DNA of 64,000 bases from Sphagnum compactum (Eukaryota > Bryophyta > Sphagnopsida > Sphagnales): assembly GCA_965153455.1 (NCBI GenBank), contig OZ234496.1:19274304-19338303 (forward strand), in the 5' to 3' direction. This document shows, piece by piece, positions 49,301 to 61,800 of the stretch. The notes under the pieces were generated by a model. That model had not been told where the DNA came from. It ran no database searches and saw only the letters and a list, made by a program, of their open reading frames with translations. The position numbers and the translations under genes are program-made. Each line of letters starts with the position of its first letter. The first letter of the stretch is position 1.

Positions 49301-49820
49301 TTTGTAGATGTCAAGAACCTGCAAGTCAGATCTTTCACTTGGAGTGAGTTTGTGGGGTTGCTGGGCATTCTCAGTCTCCAAGCCCAAGCATTTACTCACC
49401 AACAATATTTGAATGATCATAGAAATTCACTTGAAGCATTACTCCTCTCACATCCTTTTCTTTTTGAAAGCCACCTTACCCTTACATTTCCTACATTTAG
49501 CATCAACCAAAACAAAAGACAGAAGCAGATCACTTGTAACCTTACAAGTATTTGAGATGAGGATAAAAAGAAATCACGTTGAAGCTATCTTGAACTTTGC
49601 ACAACAAAAATCCATGCTCCTCTTCACCATCATACTTCTAGCGGCCATGTGCCAACAAAGAAGACTTTGAAGCCCCCCAAAAAAAGAAAAGGCCAAAATC
49701 TTCTCAAAGAGAAAACTCTTGCGGGTCTCTAAATGGGAAAGTTTTCAGAATTGATTCATAGCACCAGCATTCAACTGCCAGATTTCTGCTGCCCTCCAAA
49801 ACAGCCAGATGAACCAGCAT
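49301..49820 (-). other. 3' flank of copy 4
   Basis: On the minus strand it carries GGAGGGCAGCAGAAATCTGG and TTTTTTTGGGGGGCTTCAAA (plus 49666-49688), matching the flank of copy 3 (21290-21310) down to about 49450. Confidence 0.5.
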
Positions 49821-52131
49821 TCAAGCATCATGATGGAAACGGACAATCACACAGTGACATTGTCAGGACTTCCTCTGCGATGGGCTTCCTCCACCAACCT
49901 ATTGGCAGCCTCCTCAGCATCTGGAATGGACTGTACCATTGACACTGCATCCTGGTTTGACACCACACTCCATAGTCCAGCTGTGGCCAGAACTAGAAAA
50001 TCAACTCCCTCCTCAATTGTAACCTTATGAATCTCAGGCTCAGTCACAAGATATTGCTCCAACTGCCGGACACCACATGCACGGGATACTCCAAAACCAC
50101 CTCTAATTATCCAATGGTTGTATCTAACAACACCTCCTGGATTCCGTGCTTGATATGGTGTGTGGTTGGTTGACAGAGCAATTGCCTCACCATGTGTACA
50201 AATCACAGCCCTAGAATCACCAACATTTGCAACTAACAACTGATCACCCACCAAGACACACATACAGGCTGTTGACCTGGCAGCATGTTGCTGACTCTTC
50301 TCTTCTCCCCAGTTATCTTGGTCAATCTTCTTGTAGGTCTCAACAATGGCTAGCTTTGGGTCATGGAAAAAATGAGGATGCTTCAACAAGTCACGAAAGA
50401 GGAGTCCTAGAAAATGTTTTGCTAACCTTGAACCAGGGTGTGTACCGAACACTCCAAAGCATCCAATCACCCTATTGGCGACCTTTGCAATCTCATTGGC
50501 ATCAAAATCCTGAAAAGTAGCCTCACTCACACAATAGCTTGCAAGCCCAAAGCTGAACTTAAAATCTTCACTCACGCCCCACCCACTAACAGAAGGATTA
50601 CCAGGGATTCTGCCCACAAAATTGTTAAATCTGTAAAATAAGTTGAGATGGGGAGGGCCTCTTCTAGTCACATCAAAGTGCATGAAAAAATTTTGAGGGG
50701 AGGGAAATGAATGCATCAGAATCAAATTCTTGCAACATGCCAACAATTGGGAGATTTCAGGAAACGGAGGACGTTCTGCAGGATTTGTGGGCCAACATTT
50801 CTCAATGAGTGCAGATAGGTAACCAGGACAATACTCCACCGGTGGTAACTGAGGCCTCATCCCGTTGCGAATGCACTGAAGAAGATTTGTTAGAGGTACT
50901 CCTTCGAATGGGATTTCCCCAGTGAGGACCTCAAAGAAAACCAGAGCAAAGCTATAGACATCGGCTGATTTTCTGTATTTCTCTATGTTTGCCTCATCTT
51001 CAAATGCTTCCGGTGCTCTCCAGCGGGTTGTACCCACCATTTTTGTGGTGTACTTGGAGTCATGCAACTTCAACTTTGACAGGCCAAAATCAGCAAGCTT
51101 CACGGACAATGAGGAATCATCCTGACCCTCCCCAATGTTTATAAGAACATTGCTTGCCTTCAGATCACGGTGCATCACGCTTATGCAGATAGTTCATGGC
51201 TTCTGCTGTCTGTGCCATTATGTTGATAGCTGTCAGCAGTGGAAGAGGAGGTCCTTGCTCACCATTCTCCTTCCCGTTTTTCTTCTTCTGGTCGTCTAAG
51301 AATGTCCTCAAGTCCATGCTCATGAGCTCCAAAACAATGACATGCTGCCTTTCCTTGACTCCATACCCTATGAATTGAACCACATTTGGGTGTAGCAACT
51401 TTGAAAACAGATTTGCTTCCTGTTCCACTCCCTCCTTGTTTACGTTGGATTGGAAAACCTTAGCAGCTGCCATCACTCCAAGGAATTTGCACTTGTACAC
51501 AGCTCCAAATGATCCAACTCCAAGACAATGCTCATACAAAATTTCCACATCACGTGAAATGTTTATCACGTATGGATGTCCATGATTGGAAATCTCTGCC
51601 TGCAATTTTTCTAGCAGGCAGTCTCCAAGCTTTACGAATTTTGGGAGGAAAAGTACATCCTTTGTAATCTTCTATGCTACGTATCAAGCTATCAATGTCT
51701 CCTGTAGAGGCCTCTCGGACGCTTACGATTGGGGAATGAAAGAGGGGATGATCTATCATGTGTAGATTTATCAGAATTAAGACCTTGACACATTCAAGAA
51801 ACTCTCTAAAGTGGAGGACGACCTTTTGTTGGACCGATGCAGAGTCGGAGGAGGTCATCACTGACATCCACCAATCCTTCTGGGTCCATCGTGTGACCAA
51901 CATCTGGCCACACAACATTAGACGCCTCAATTCCACTAGAGCCGTTATGTAAGCAGGATTCCTTGAAAAGCCCTCCCTAAATACATGCATGCCAAGGTGC
52001 TTGAGGCAATCCACGTACGTGTCTGCAAGGAATCTGCACAAGGATTTATTAAACTTGACCTTCCCACTTTGAAGCCATATAGTCTTCGCTATTATTACAC
52101 ATTCCTTCAACAGATCCCTCGAAGATGCCAT
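49821..52131 (-). pseudogene. HeLo/DUF1221-like - kinase - PP2C-like fusion gene, broken (copy 4)
   Basis: The architecture matches copies 1-3, with QKDWW in the N-terminal domain, but there are three reading-frame breaks. First, in the linker around 51640-51665 two bases are missing compared with copy 2. Second, around 51176-51186 about five bases are missing between YLHKR and the catalytic MHRDLK. Third, one base is lost near 49847, giving GTCACTGTGTGA and a stop about ten residues before the natural C-terminus (TGA at 49823-49821). The pieces read KLADFGLSKLKLHDSKYTT..., so the kinase core between breaks is well kept. The PP2C-like part lacks DGH (FGVFGTHPGS) and has TAGLWS. The 5' flank is shared with copy 2. 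Confidence 0.87.
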
Positions 52132-52970
52132 ACTGGAATAAGCCGTGAAAATGAACCCAAGACGACGACGACGACAACTAGATTAAGACAACAGACAGCA
52201 CAGAGAATCAATATCCACTACACTAATAAAACATAATACGGTTCTACTTTATATGCTACTGAGCCACTCGAACCTAAAACAAAGGCTTTGAATCCGTCCC
52301 GCCCCCGAAACCGCTCGACTCTGGACTAAGAAGTTCCTTCGACCCAAAAGATCTCCCCAACCCCTGGACCAATCTTCTTCAAAAGATTGGATGTTGCATT
52401 TTGATTCCCAAGTGAAAACGAACGAATCTGTTTCAAATCAAACCTACTAAACGAAATCAGGATTCGCTACAGCTGGGAGAAGGGGTTACTAGTGACTTCT
52501 ATTGTCAAACTCCCAACTGCCCAAATTCTCAAGTCCCTCTTCTTCAGTAGTCTTCAGTGCACATACGCGCGCATGCCTACCGCACACACAGAGACACATC
52601 AAACATGTTGACTACTAAACAGACACATAACTTAGTGCGGATTACAAGCGTTGGGAGCTTGGATTCCTGCAAATTGAGTTGAAGCTGAAACGCTCTGAAC
52701 CATTTCCGACACGCCCTTTGCTCATGTAGGCTAGGAAGGAGGAGCCTACTGAGAACTAACACATGTACGAAAGCTGTTTACTTTGTAGTGGAGTATTCTA
52801 GGTTCGTTTCCTTTGGCTTCCACTCGTTTACCGATTGTATCCATACGTCAGCTCTTGACACTTCTCTTTCTCTCCACTTGTATCATCTATTTTGTTGCAG
52901 TTTCACCCTGCTTCTTCACGGACCGACACCTCCTTGATGATCTCTCTGCGCAAGGCGAAGTGCAGGAGTA
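52132..52970 (-). other. 5' flank of copy 4
   Basis: Matches the upstream region of copy 2 (16161-17085) in the same relative orientation, including TTTCCGACACGCCCTTTGC (52706-52724 and 16753-16771). It marks the duplicated unit and its likely promoter. Confidence 0.55.
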
Positions 52971-53759
52971 GTCCAAGTCTGGAAGCTGAGTCGAAGTCCA
53001 GTGTTTTTCTTTGAACGTGGCAAGTTGCAACCGGTGTTGGTGTTGCTTTACTGTCGTGAAAAAGCTCCGGTTCCAGTTCTTAAAAATTTAATGAAAACTG
53101 TTCAGATTCCACAAATAAATTGAATCTGGAATCTGGTTTCGACTCCAATTCTTCCCCCAAACTTAATTCTAATTTTCAAAATCAGACTCGGTTCCACGTA
53201 ACCCAAATCAGAATTGGGGTTAACCGGAATTGGTGGTTAACTACGAATTAAGCTCCATTTAGCCCTCGGTTTTTGTCACTATTTTTTTTTTTCAATTGGT
53301 TCCAGTTCTAGATATACATAGAATTGCCAGTTTCAGGTTTGGTTCTTATAGTTTGTGGTTTCAGTTGTAGAACTAGTTCCAAAACTCAGAATCGGTTCCA
53401 GTTCGGCTTCTACTATCCAAAACTGGAACTGGCAGTTCTAACCCGCCAAAGCAGGTGACTGCCCAATGCTAGTTGCAACACCTTTCACCTTGCAAAAACA
53501 GTAGACACCCAAGGAGTGAAACCCAGAGTGAACCAGCCCCCCGTGACTGCACCAGTTGACCGTTCTGTGTGTTTTTCATCTGCATCTTTGCCCTACATTA
53601 ACCAACATTCTACTATAGTCAATTTTTTTGGCTGTTGACCGTTTACCATTTTTTTTAGTTGCTAATTTTTTCCCAACCCTGACCTCCGTACTACCCTCCC
53701 ACCTAGCTACCCTCCTGACCTACATCTTAGCCCTGCCTACAAACTAACAACTAATCCTT
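52971..53759. other. Intergenic stretch
   Basis: No gene. At 53050-53440 the words GGTTCCAGTTC, GAATTGG and GAACTGG recur irregularly on both strands, giving a weakly repetitive, partly self-complementary block. Confidence 0.45.
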
Positions 53760-54330
53760 TATTTATCTTTTATTTTTGGCAAAACTTATAGCTATTCTAA
53801 GCTAAACTCTTATTTCTTCTTGGCTAAACTTTTATCTCTTGGCAAATTTCCTATATCTTCTTAATTAAACTTATTTTTTGGCAACATTGTTGTCTATTCT
53901 TGACAAAAAAGTTATCTCTTCTTAGCTAAACTTTTATCTCTTGATAAAACCTATATCTTTTCTTGGCTAAACTTTTGTCTCTTAGTAAAACGTATATCTC
54001 TTATTGGCTAAACTTCTATCTCTTGCTGAAACTTTTTTTTTTTTTTGCTAAACTTTTATATTTTATTGGCTAAACTTCTATCTCTTGACAATTTTTATTT
54101 TTTTGCTAAACTTTTATCTCTTATTGGCTAAACTCTATCTCTTCTTGGCTAAACTTCTATTTTTTTTAGCTAAACTTTTATCTTTTGGAAAAACCTTTAT
54201 ATCTTTTAGCAAAACCTATATCTTTTACTAGCTAAACTTTTATCTCTTCTTAACAAAATTTGTATTTATTAGCAAAACCTATATTTCTTCTTGGCTAAAC
54301 TTTTATCTTTTGTCTTGGCTAAATTTATTT
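53760..54330 (+). repeat. Degenerate tandem array, TTGGCTAAACTTTTATCTC unit
   Basis: About 20 imperfect units of 19-35 bases built on TTGGCTAAACTTTTATCTCT, alternating with TTGGCAAAACCTATATCT variants. The G-poor, pyrimidine-rich strand is the plus strand. No ORF is associated. Confidence 0.8.
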
Positions 54331-57300
54331 GTCCTTCTACAATTTTATCGCCTATTTTTGTTGTAAAACATTTTATTCTTTTTTTTTCAAAATCATGAGT
54401 CTAATTTTTTTATTTTTCTTCAAATTATAACAAATTCAAAACTATCATCATACTTTTTTTTATCATTAATGATGGATATTTCATGCGCAACATTTGGGTA
54501 TGGCCAAAACATAAGAAACCTAGCTAGGATTTTATGCTTCAAATGCAAGTATTGCATAGTTTTATTCTATTTTTTTTCTTTTAAGTATTTATCATCATAA
54601 TGGCAAAACTATGGCTAAAGGTGTTGCATACATTGGACCAATCATGATGTGATGAAAGTTGAATGACAATGGACCAAGTTTCTGTAATACCCTCATGTTG
54701 AGATGGGGTACCTACTACAAAATTGAAATGCAAATAACCTAAGTCCTTAGAATTCCCATATCATTTTTGCTACTAATTATATTTAGGTCATAGAAAGGTT
54801 GGAAGCTGCAAGTATTGCAAATACTTTCTCATCCACCACCTAGGTTCAGGCAACCAAAAAGTTTCATCAACTACAATACCCACATCATCAATATTTAATA
54901 CAATTGTCCAAGTTTAAGTCAATGTAATGCCTACACAATCAATTGCATCAACCCTAAATTATGTAAACAATTCAACTAATGGAACCTTAAACCTTATCTA
55001 GAAACTAAATAGTTTCGTCCAAATGACCAAAAAACCCTTAACCTAATTTGTAAATTTTGTTTACATAAACCATAAATTATGAAAACATTACAACCTAATG
55101 TCCATGCATAGGCTTAATATTTGAAAAATTAAGTAGACCTATACAAATGAACCCTAAAATGTTGAGTTAATACCTTTTTATGCAACAAAAAATTCCTAAA
55201 TTGACTTGCAATTAAATAAACACAAAAAGAATTGGTTGCATAACTTTAATGCAAAAACTTAACAATTTTTTTATAAGTAAGTGTTAAACTTAATTTTGGA
55301 ATTATTTTTGCATAACCCTAAATTGTGTAAAAATTATAAACATTGGTACATAATTGTAATAAAAACATGGATCTTTTTAATATAAATACCAATAAAACTT
55401 GTGCTTTAAACCTAATTTGGGGGGAGGAACCCCAACCTTTAATAAAATGTAAACAAAACAAGTGGGGAAGGTTTATATCATTCATACCTTTGCCATGGAG
55501 TCATTTTCATCCTCCTCTCCTTTAGTAAATGAAAAAGAAAAGAAAAATAGGAACCTATTTACATATATGTGTATGTGAAAGCATAAATTCACCTTTAAAA
55601 AATCCCATGCATATAATATAAATGCTAACAAAAAAATTACCTTAAACCCAATGTCCCCGTTTATTCAAAGCAAATATTAGGCAAAAGTGTAGATGAGGGT
55701 AATGTAACATGAACATGGGTTAGTTGACGATGTGGGTATTGCAATTTGAGGGGCTTTATGGGAAACCCAAACCATTGACAATAGAAAATCAATAGTTTGC
55801 AATAACCGCATAGACAAACTAGTCTATGCACCCAAGGGTCATTTCACGAAGGTGGGAAATATAATTATATAAAGATATTAAAATACATTTTTTCCTTAAG
55901 GTTATTGGGTGGGTATTTCATGATAAGGATAATGAGAGTATTACATAGTTAGTCATTTTAATAATGACCTTCAACTTGCATTCATGAAGGTATTGCTTAA
56001 ATATTCTAGCATGGCCATAAAATGTGTTTACCCTATTAGATGAAATTATTACTCATTTGGTTTATGGTAAATGTAATCCATTCATGGTGGATGGGGGTAT
56101 TGTATGCAACATGGCATAAAGTGATCTCAAAATCTACAAATCCCAAAATTAGATTTCAAAATTAAAACAAGTGGATTGATACAAAAATGTTCAAGTACCT
56201 ACACTACAAAGATGATGGTGACAAAAAACTATCATGCCAAGTTAAGCTACAATGGTTCGGTCCAAAAATGGTGGGTACATGCACTAAAGCCTCACTACAA
56301 GTTTGACTACAATGACATATTTATGATTAAATTCATTTGAGGATGAACTAAATGCAATGCCCATATTGGTGTGATAGTTTATTGTAACTACTATAACTTT
56401 TGTTACATGATGATGAGTGAAGCCTTCTTCTCATTCCATTTTTGCCTTTCATGCGAGTTGTTCAAAATAAAACATTCATAAAAGTGTGGTCTTGTCACCT
56501 AAAACCCCTGGGATAAGATAATGGATGCCCAAATATACCCAATTGCATCTAAAGGCCATGTGTTTGGAAGTACAATGGCTCAAAAATGGTAGAAAATACA
56601 CTCCTTATGAGTCCATACAAGATTCTTTAAAATGATTCAAATGAACATGGTTGTTATTTTTTAAAATATTAGTATTCTAACATGTGAATAATACATGTTC
56701 AGTCACCTACAAACCTTCCCAAATGTATGTGAAAAATAATATTTAATGTAGCTGATGTCAATTTTTTGATTTGGAAGTCTTAAAAAAAAACCCCATAAAG
56801 TCCAAAGGAATAATTCCCCATCTAAAACTTTCAAAAACATATGTTTTTGAGACAAAAATTGCAACTCATATGAACTTATGAAAATATGGTCAAATTTTAA
56901 CCATTCAAAAGTCCCTAACTATTAAATGGTTAAGGTTTTCAAAATTAGATTCTTTATATGAATTTATCATCTTCTATTGCATTATATATTGAGTCCCAAT
57001 AACAAATTTGGAATGTGAATCAATTTTTTTTTTTCCATTTTGTGATGTCCAATCAGATAACTAGTCCTTTTTTTTTTACTTCAAAAGTTCATTACTACTA
57101 ACAAATGATTTCTTTATCAATAAATAACCACACAATTCTTTTCATAATGAAGTTTTTTATTTGGATCCAAGTCCAATTAGTAGATCTAAGGATATATTAA
57201 TCACCAAAAGCATTTGAATAAAGGGTACCCAGGGAAAAAACATCATTTCGTCACAAAAGTGAACGACCGTAGCTTGCATCTACCCCCAAGTGTCTACAAA

Positions 57301-57600
57301 ACAACCACTTGGCCACATAAAAACTAGTGCATGCATTCACATTGTAACACCCTCTTGAGCCTTCATGAACCCATTCATTCTCTTCCATTGCATAGATTTC
57401 ATGTTCATCTTACATTGGAAGAAGAACCCCTTGAGGTGCATGATCTACCAAAAAATCTAGAAAAAAAATTCAATAGGTTTAACATAAACATGATGAGGGT
57501 ATTGCACCCCATCTTCTTTTTGAAATGATGAGGGTATTGCATATCAAAACCTTTTTAGCAACACACAGAAAATGACAACGAACATCACAACTACTTATCA
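54331..57600. other. AT-rich gene-free stretch
   Basis: No gene supported. Only scattered short ORFs without domain. Confidence 0.5.
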
Positions 57601-58127
57601 TTGTCTTTTGTACCAAAGCAACATGAAAAGGAAGATGACGACTAACTATAACCAAAAGAAAAGGGAAAGATCCAACAACGACTCGACCCCTCTGTTGAAT
57701 TCACTCTAACAGAAATACAATTGGGCGTTCGTCTATTAAACAAACAGCATGACAGTTGGGCCAATCCAAGTCCAAAGCTTCTGTCTTCTAGTCCTACTAA
57801 ACCCCACTGAGATGCACACATCACCGATGCAAAAACCCCTTCACTGAACTGCCTCAGACACAGTTCCTACTCATGCAAATCGACAAGACAGAATTTCAGA
57901 GATTAAGATTCATAGCTCATAATTTACAGCATTTCCCCGACAGCACAAGCTTCCCCACTCTAGTATGCTCATCAAAATCATGCATCCTACTCAACTAAGT
58001 CGCTGGCGCAGCGGAAAGTTTCAGCAACACAGCCAAGCTCTCTACAAAAACAGACATATAGAATGATATGTCTATACTCTTCTAAGCTCATCTAACCTCT
58101 TCAGCTCTATCTCGGCCTCCTTAAGCA

Positions 58128-58535
58128 ATGATCAGACAGGATCCAGAAACAACTCCCGAGCTCAAAACGCTCTCCAAAAATCAGACCTCGTTAGCTATCC
58201 TCCAAGCTTCTCTCCTCTCCTCCTCCAAAAATCGCTCTTTTGTCTATCTGCCTATCTTCTCATCCCCAGTGTTGATCTACCTCTCTCCCCCCAAAAACAC
58301 AGCCACACTTGCAGACCTGCAGCTCCTCCTCCACTCCGCTCTCTTCCTAGCTTCCATCACAAGCTTCCTTTTTCCATTACTCAGCCACCGCCGTGCCTTC
58401 CACTTCGGCTCATCAATGCAACTCCACTCCTTCCCATCATTCGCGCCGCCTCCTTCCTGTACAACATCTCACACACACCCAGAGAAAAACCTCCCCATGC
58501 ACTTCCATGCAGGAGTAATGGAGAGACTGCCGTAG
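58128..58535 (+). CDS. Unconfirmed ORF, possible small membrane protein
   Basis: An ATG-started ORF of 135 codons lies in a GC-richer island (about 57840-58570) of the AT-rich desert. It has one hydrophobic stretch (LLLHSALFLASITSFLFPLL, roughly residues 66-85), then a His/Pro/Ser-rich tail. I recognise no family. The CT-rich plus strand could equally be a 5' UTR or promoter, and an ORF of this length may be chance. No neighbours help. Confidence 0.22.
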   Translation: MIRQDPETTPELKTLSKNQTSLAILQASLLSSSKNRSFVYLPIFSSPVLIYLSPPKNTATLADLQLLLHSALFLASITSFLFPLLSHRRAFHFGSSMQLHSFPSFAPPPSCTTSHTHPEKNLPMHFHAGVMERLP

Positions 58536-58721
58536 CAAAATGACGGCTACTAAGGCAAAAATTAAATCCCAAGATCAGACAGTGTTCACACTGGCATGGC
58601 GACCTAATTTCGTGTCACATAACAACTATTCATTGTTTTTTGCAACACAATGCAAAGTAAAAGAAAATTTTAAAAACCAACAAAGGGGGGTAAGGTGTAG
58701 AATGTACCTAGAAACATAAGT

Positions 58722-58835
58722 GATGGCAATGGCACAATGGAGCTCACGCTAAAACAAGCGATGGCAATGGCACAATGGAGCTCACGCTAGAACAAGCGAT
58801 GGTGATAGCACAATGGAGCTCACACTAGAACAAAT
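58722..58835 (+). repeat. Three-copy tandem repeat, 38-bp unit
   Basis: GATGGCAATGGCACAATGGA GCTCACGCTAGAACAAGC repeats three times with period 38; the third copy is slightly diverged. Confidence 0.85.
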
Positions 58836-61800
58836 GATGGCCCTAGAGATGGAGCTATGCGCATTGCTCCTAGAAACACTTAACTCTAAATTATCAGGCC
58901 CACCAAAAATGCAAGAAGGGGAAAAGGAAAGGTTGCAAGCCCTAGAATGGGGTTGGTAGGTTTGTAAAACGAGTTTGAAAAATAAAGGTTAAAAAGGGAC
59001 TTTTTTTTAATCCTGCCAAAACTGAAACTATTTGCAAGTGGTTGGCCAACCCAAAGTTAGTGGATGAATTGCCCTCCCTCCAAAATGGGATTGGTGCAAT
59101 CATGGGGGCTAGTTGATTTAAGCTGAAACATTCCCCAAATAAGCACATGTCATGTCAACTTCTATGTGTGTTTATTTTGAGAATGCCCCTTTCCTTGGGC
59201 ATTACCCAACATAATGCATTGCCAAAAAAATGTTAACAAAAAAACAACATTTCAAAAAACAAAATCCTCCCCATTTTGCAAAGGAATTCTATTTGATAAC
59301 ATGTCATCAAGATATACTAGAAATATTTTACCAATGCTTTACAATCCCAGATAAAAGCCAAAAAATTGAGTGCCCTTCAAAAATAAAGTCAATTGAAGGT
59401 GAATAAAAAATCCCAAAAAAATACAACACTAAAAGGCTAAGAGAAAATGGGCAATGCAAATGAAAGTCAACAACTAAAAATTAAGGGTTGATACATTCAG
59501 TTATAATATACAACTAATAACATTAGTGGCAACACAAGTAGGACTTGTCAAAGTCTCTGGACCCAATAGACCCCTTTAGAAGTTCATAAAACTCACTTTT
59601 GTCTCTAGAAATAACCTTCACCTTTGGCTTTGTACAAAGTAGTGTTTGTTAGCATAAAAGTTTGGACACATCTAGAACATGGCATTTTGTGCTTGTTATT
59701 TTGTCACTGGCTCATTTAGTCTTAATCACTATCTGATTGATTATATTTGAAAGAAGGGAATTTTATAAACAATGGCTTGATAAATTGCTTATCAAGTTTA
59801 ATTATAATGAAGAAGAATTCGATAAGGCAAAATATGAATTTCTTGAGTTTGTGGAGATTTTATGGAACAAATGTGACTAAAAGTTCATGTTTGATGAAAC
59901 ATTTTGTTCCACTAAGTTTCTTTTACTCATGGCTTACATTAATCAACCTTTGGCAAAAGGTGGTTTTTCATCTCAAGCATCATAATTATTTGTGAATTTG
60001 GATTTGCAAAGCAAAATTGAGTGAAAAGTGATTACAAAAATACTTCAAGTTCAAGACTTTGGACATATTCAAGTAGGTATTGGGGAAAAAAGGTGAAAGG
60101 CATGAATCAACTTAACATCTTTGATATTTGTAATTGCATGAAGAATCAGAGAGTTGGGCCTTTAGATATAGATTAATTTCTTGTTTATTTATCATCATTT
60201 GTGGGTTTTCTAACTTCATTATATTTTATTTATTTTAATGTGTTTGTTGTTAAATAAATGGACTCCTTGTTACACAAATATTCATCAAACATAAGCAAAC
60301 ATAAATGAAAATCTATAAAATTTTCTCAACATTTCACCATAAAAGTCCAATGCAACCTTGCCAAAAAACAAATTATTGAATTAGACCTTACATTTTAAGA
60401 ATGTCCCTCACAATGTTTTGTTGCATGGTGGGACATTCAAAAGCACTAGAGGGGTGAAAGCACACTAAGCCCTTGAAAAATTGAAGTTGCATGTATAATG
60501 TTTTTGTAATTAATTTTTTGGTAACAAATGAACATCACGTTTTTATTTTATTTTTTAAGAAATATTTTAAATTTATATTATGTTATTCAAGTGTTCAAAA
60601 ATATTCAAGAAATACTGAAAAATGTGAACATATGGAATATTCGTGACAAAATAATATTTGTCACAAAGTTTGAAAATTTGATTGTATATTTGAAAAGTAA
60701 GGTATGAGTGGAATTTTTGTGTGAATTTTTTTGTGGTGAATGATCTTAATATACATGCATTAAATATAGGGCCATTTAGAAGTTTAAAACTATTGGTTGA
60801 AAATCCATTCAAAAAATGTGATTTTTTTGCATTTTTGAACAATAAAAGCATAATAAAACAAAAATTGGGAAAAAATGATTACCCTAAGAAAGAAAAGGAG
60901 AGTTTACAAATGGACATTGCATTAATTTTTCAGTTTTTTTTTGTTTTGTGATATGTAATGAACCACAAACATGAAACCCTATGGATGTTGAAAAAATACA
61001 TGGTGTATATTTTATGCACATTGATTTTATTCAACTTTAACTATTGGATCAAGCTTAACTTTGATTTATAATTAACTTTGAACTCCAAAATGTTGTCATG
61101 CACATTCTAAATTTTATTCTTGTGTTTAGGGTTTCCAAAACATTTCATCAACATTTCAACTTTATTACATATTATCGTACTTGTTATACATTATTTTTTT
61201 GGGACAAATTTGTGGTTTACCCTTAATGTGTTTCCACCTAAAAAGGTTTAAATGTTTTAAAATGTGACCCAAAATAACAACTTTAGGTTCCTTTTTAGAA
61301 TTCAGTTTAATCATTTCAAAAAGTTCTATTCATTTTCATATCTTTAACATCAAAATATTTTTCTATTTGGAATGTTCCTTGTCTTTTTTTTAAAAAACAT
61401 CACAAGTTTTATTGTTGTTTTTCTTTAAGTGTTTTATTTTTTAGTTTTTCAATGTTGCCAAGTGGTGATAATTAATAACAAGATTTAGCCCAATTTATTA
61501 CAAAGTAGATCTCACAATAGATTTTTTTCAAAATCCTTATATATTGTGGCAACTTATTAGACCATAATGTAAAAATATAGTATTTTTTTTAAATTTCGAA
61601 ATTTGGTAAACAGTCATTGTTTTAAAAGAATCCTTTGATGATTTTTTTTTTTCACAAATGGGAAAAAATTGTTGGAAATAAAAAGTTTTTTTAATTTAAA
61701 AAAAATTCAATTCAAAATATTTTATATTTTAATTGATAGACATACATTGAATGCACGTTTGACTAAACCCAAAATATAAATATAAATGAATGAAATTTAT

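Noticed and set aside
58010-58030. tRNA-like string GTCGCTGGCGCAGCGG
   Set aside because: No acceptor, anticodon or T-arm partner could be found around it.
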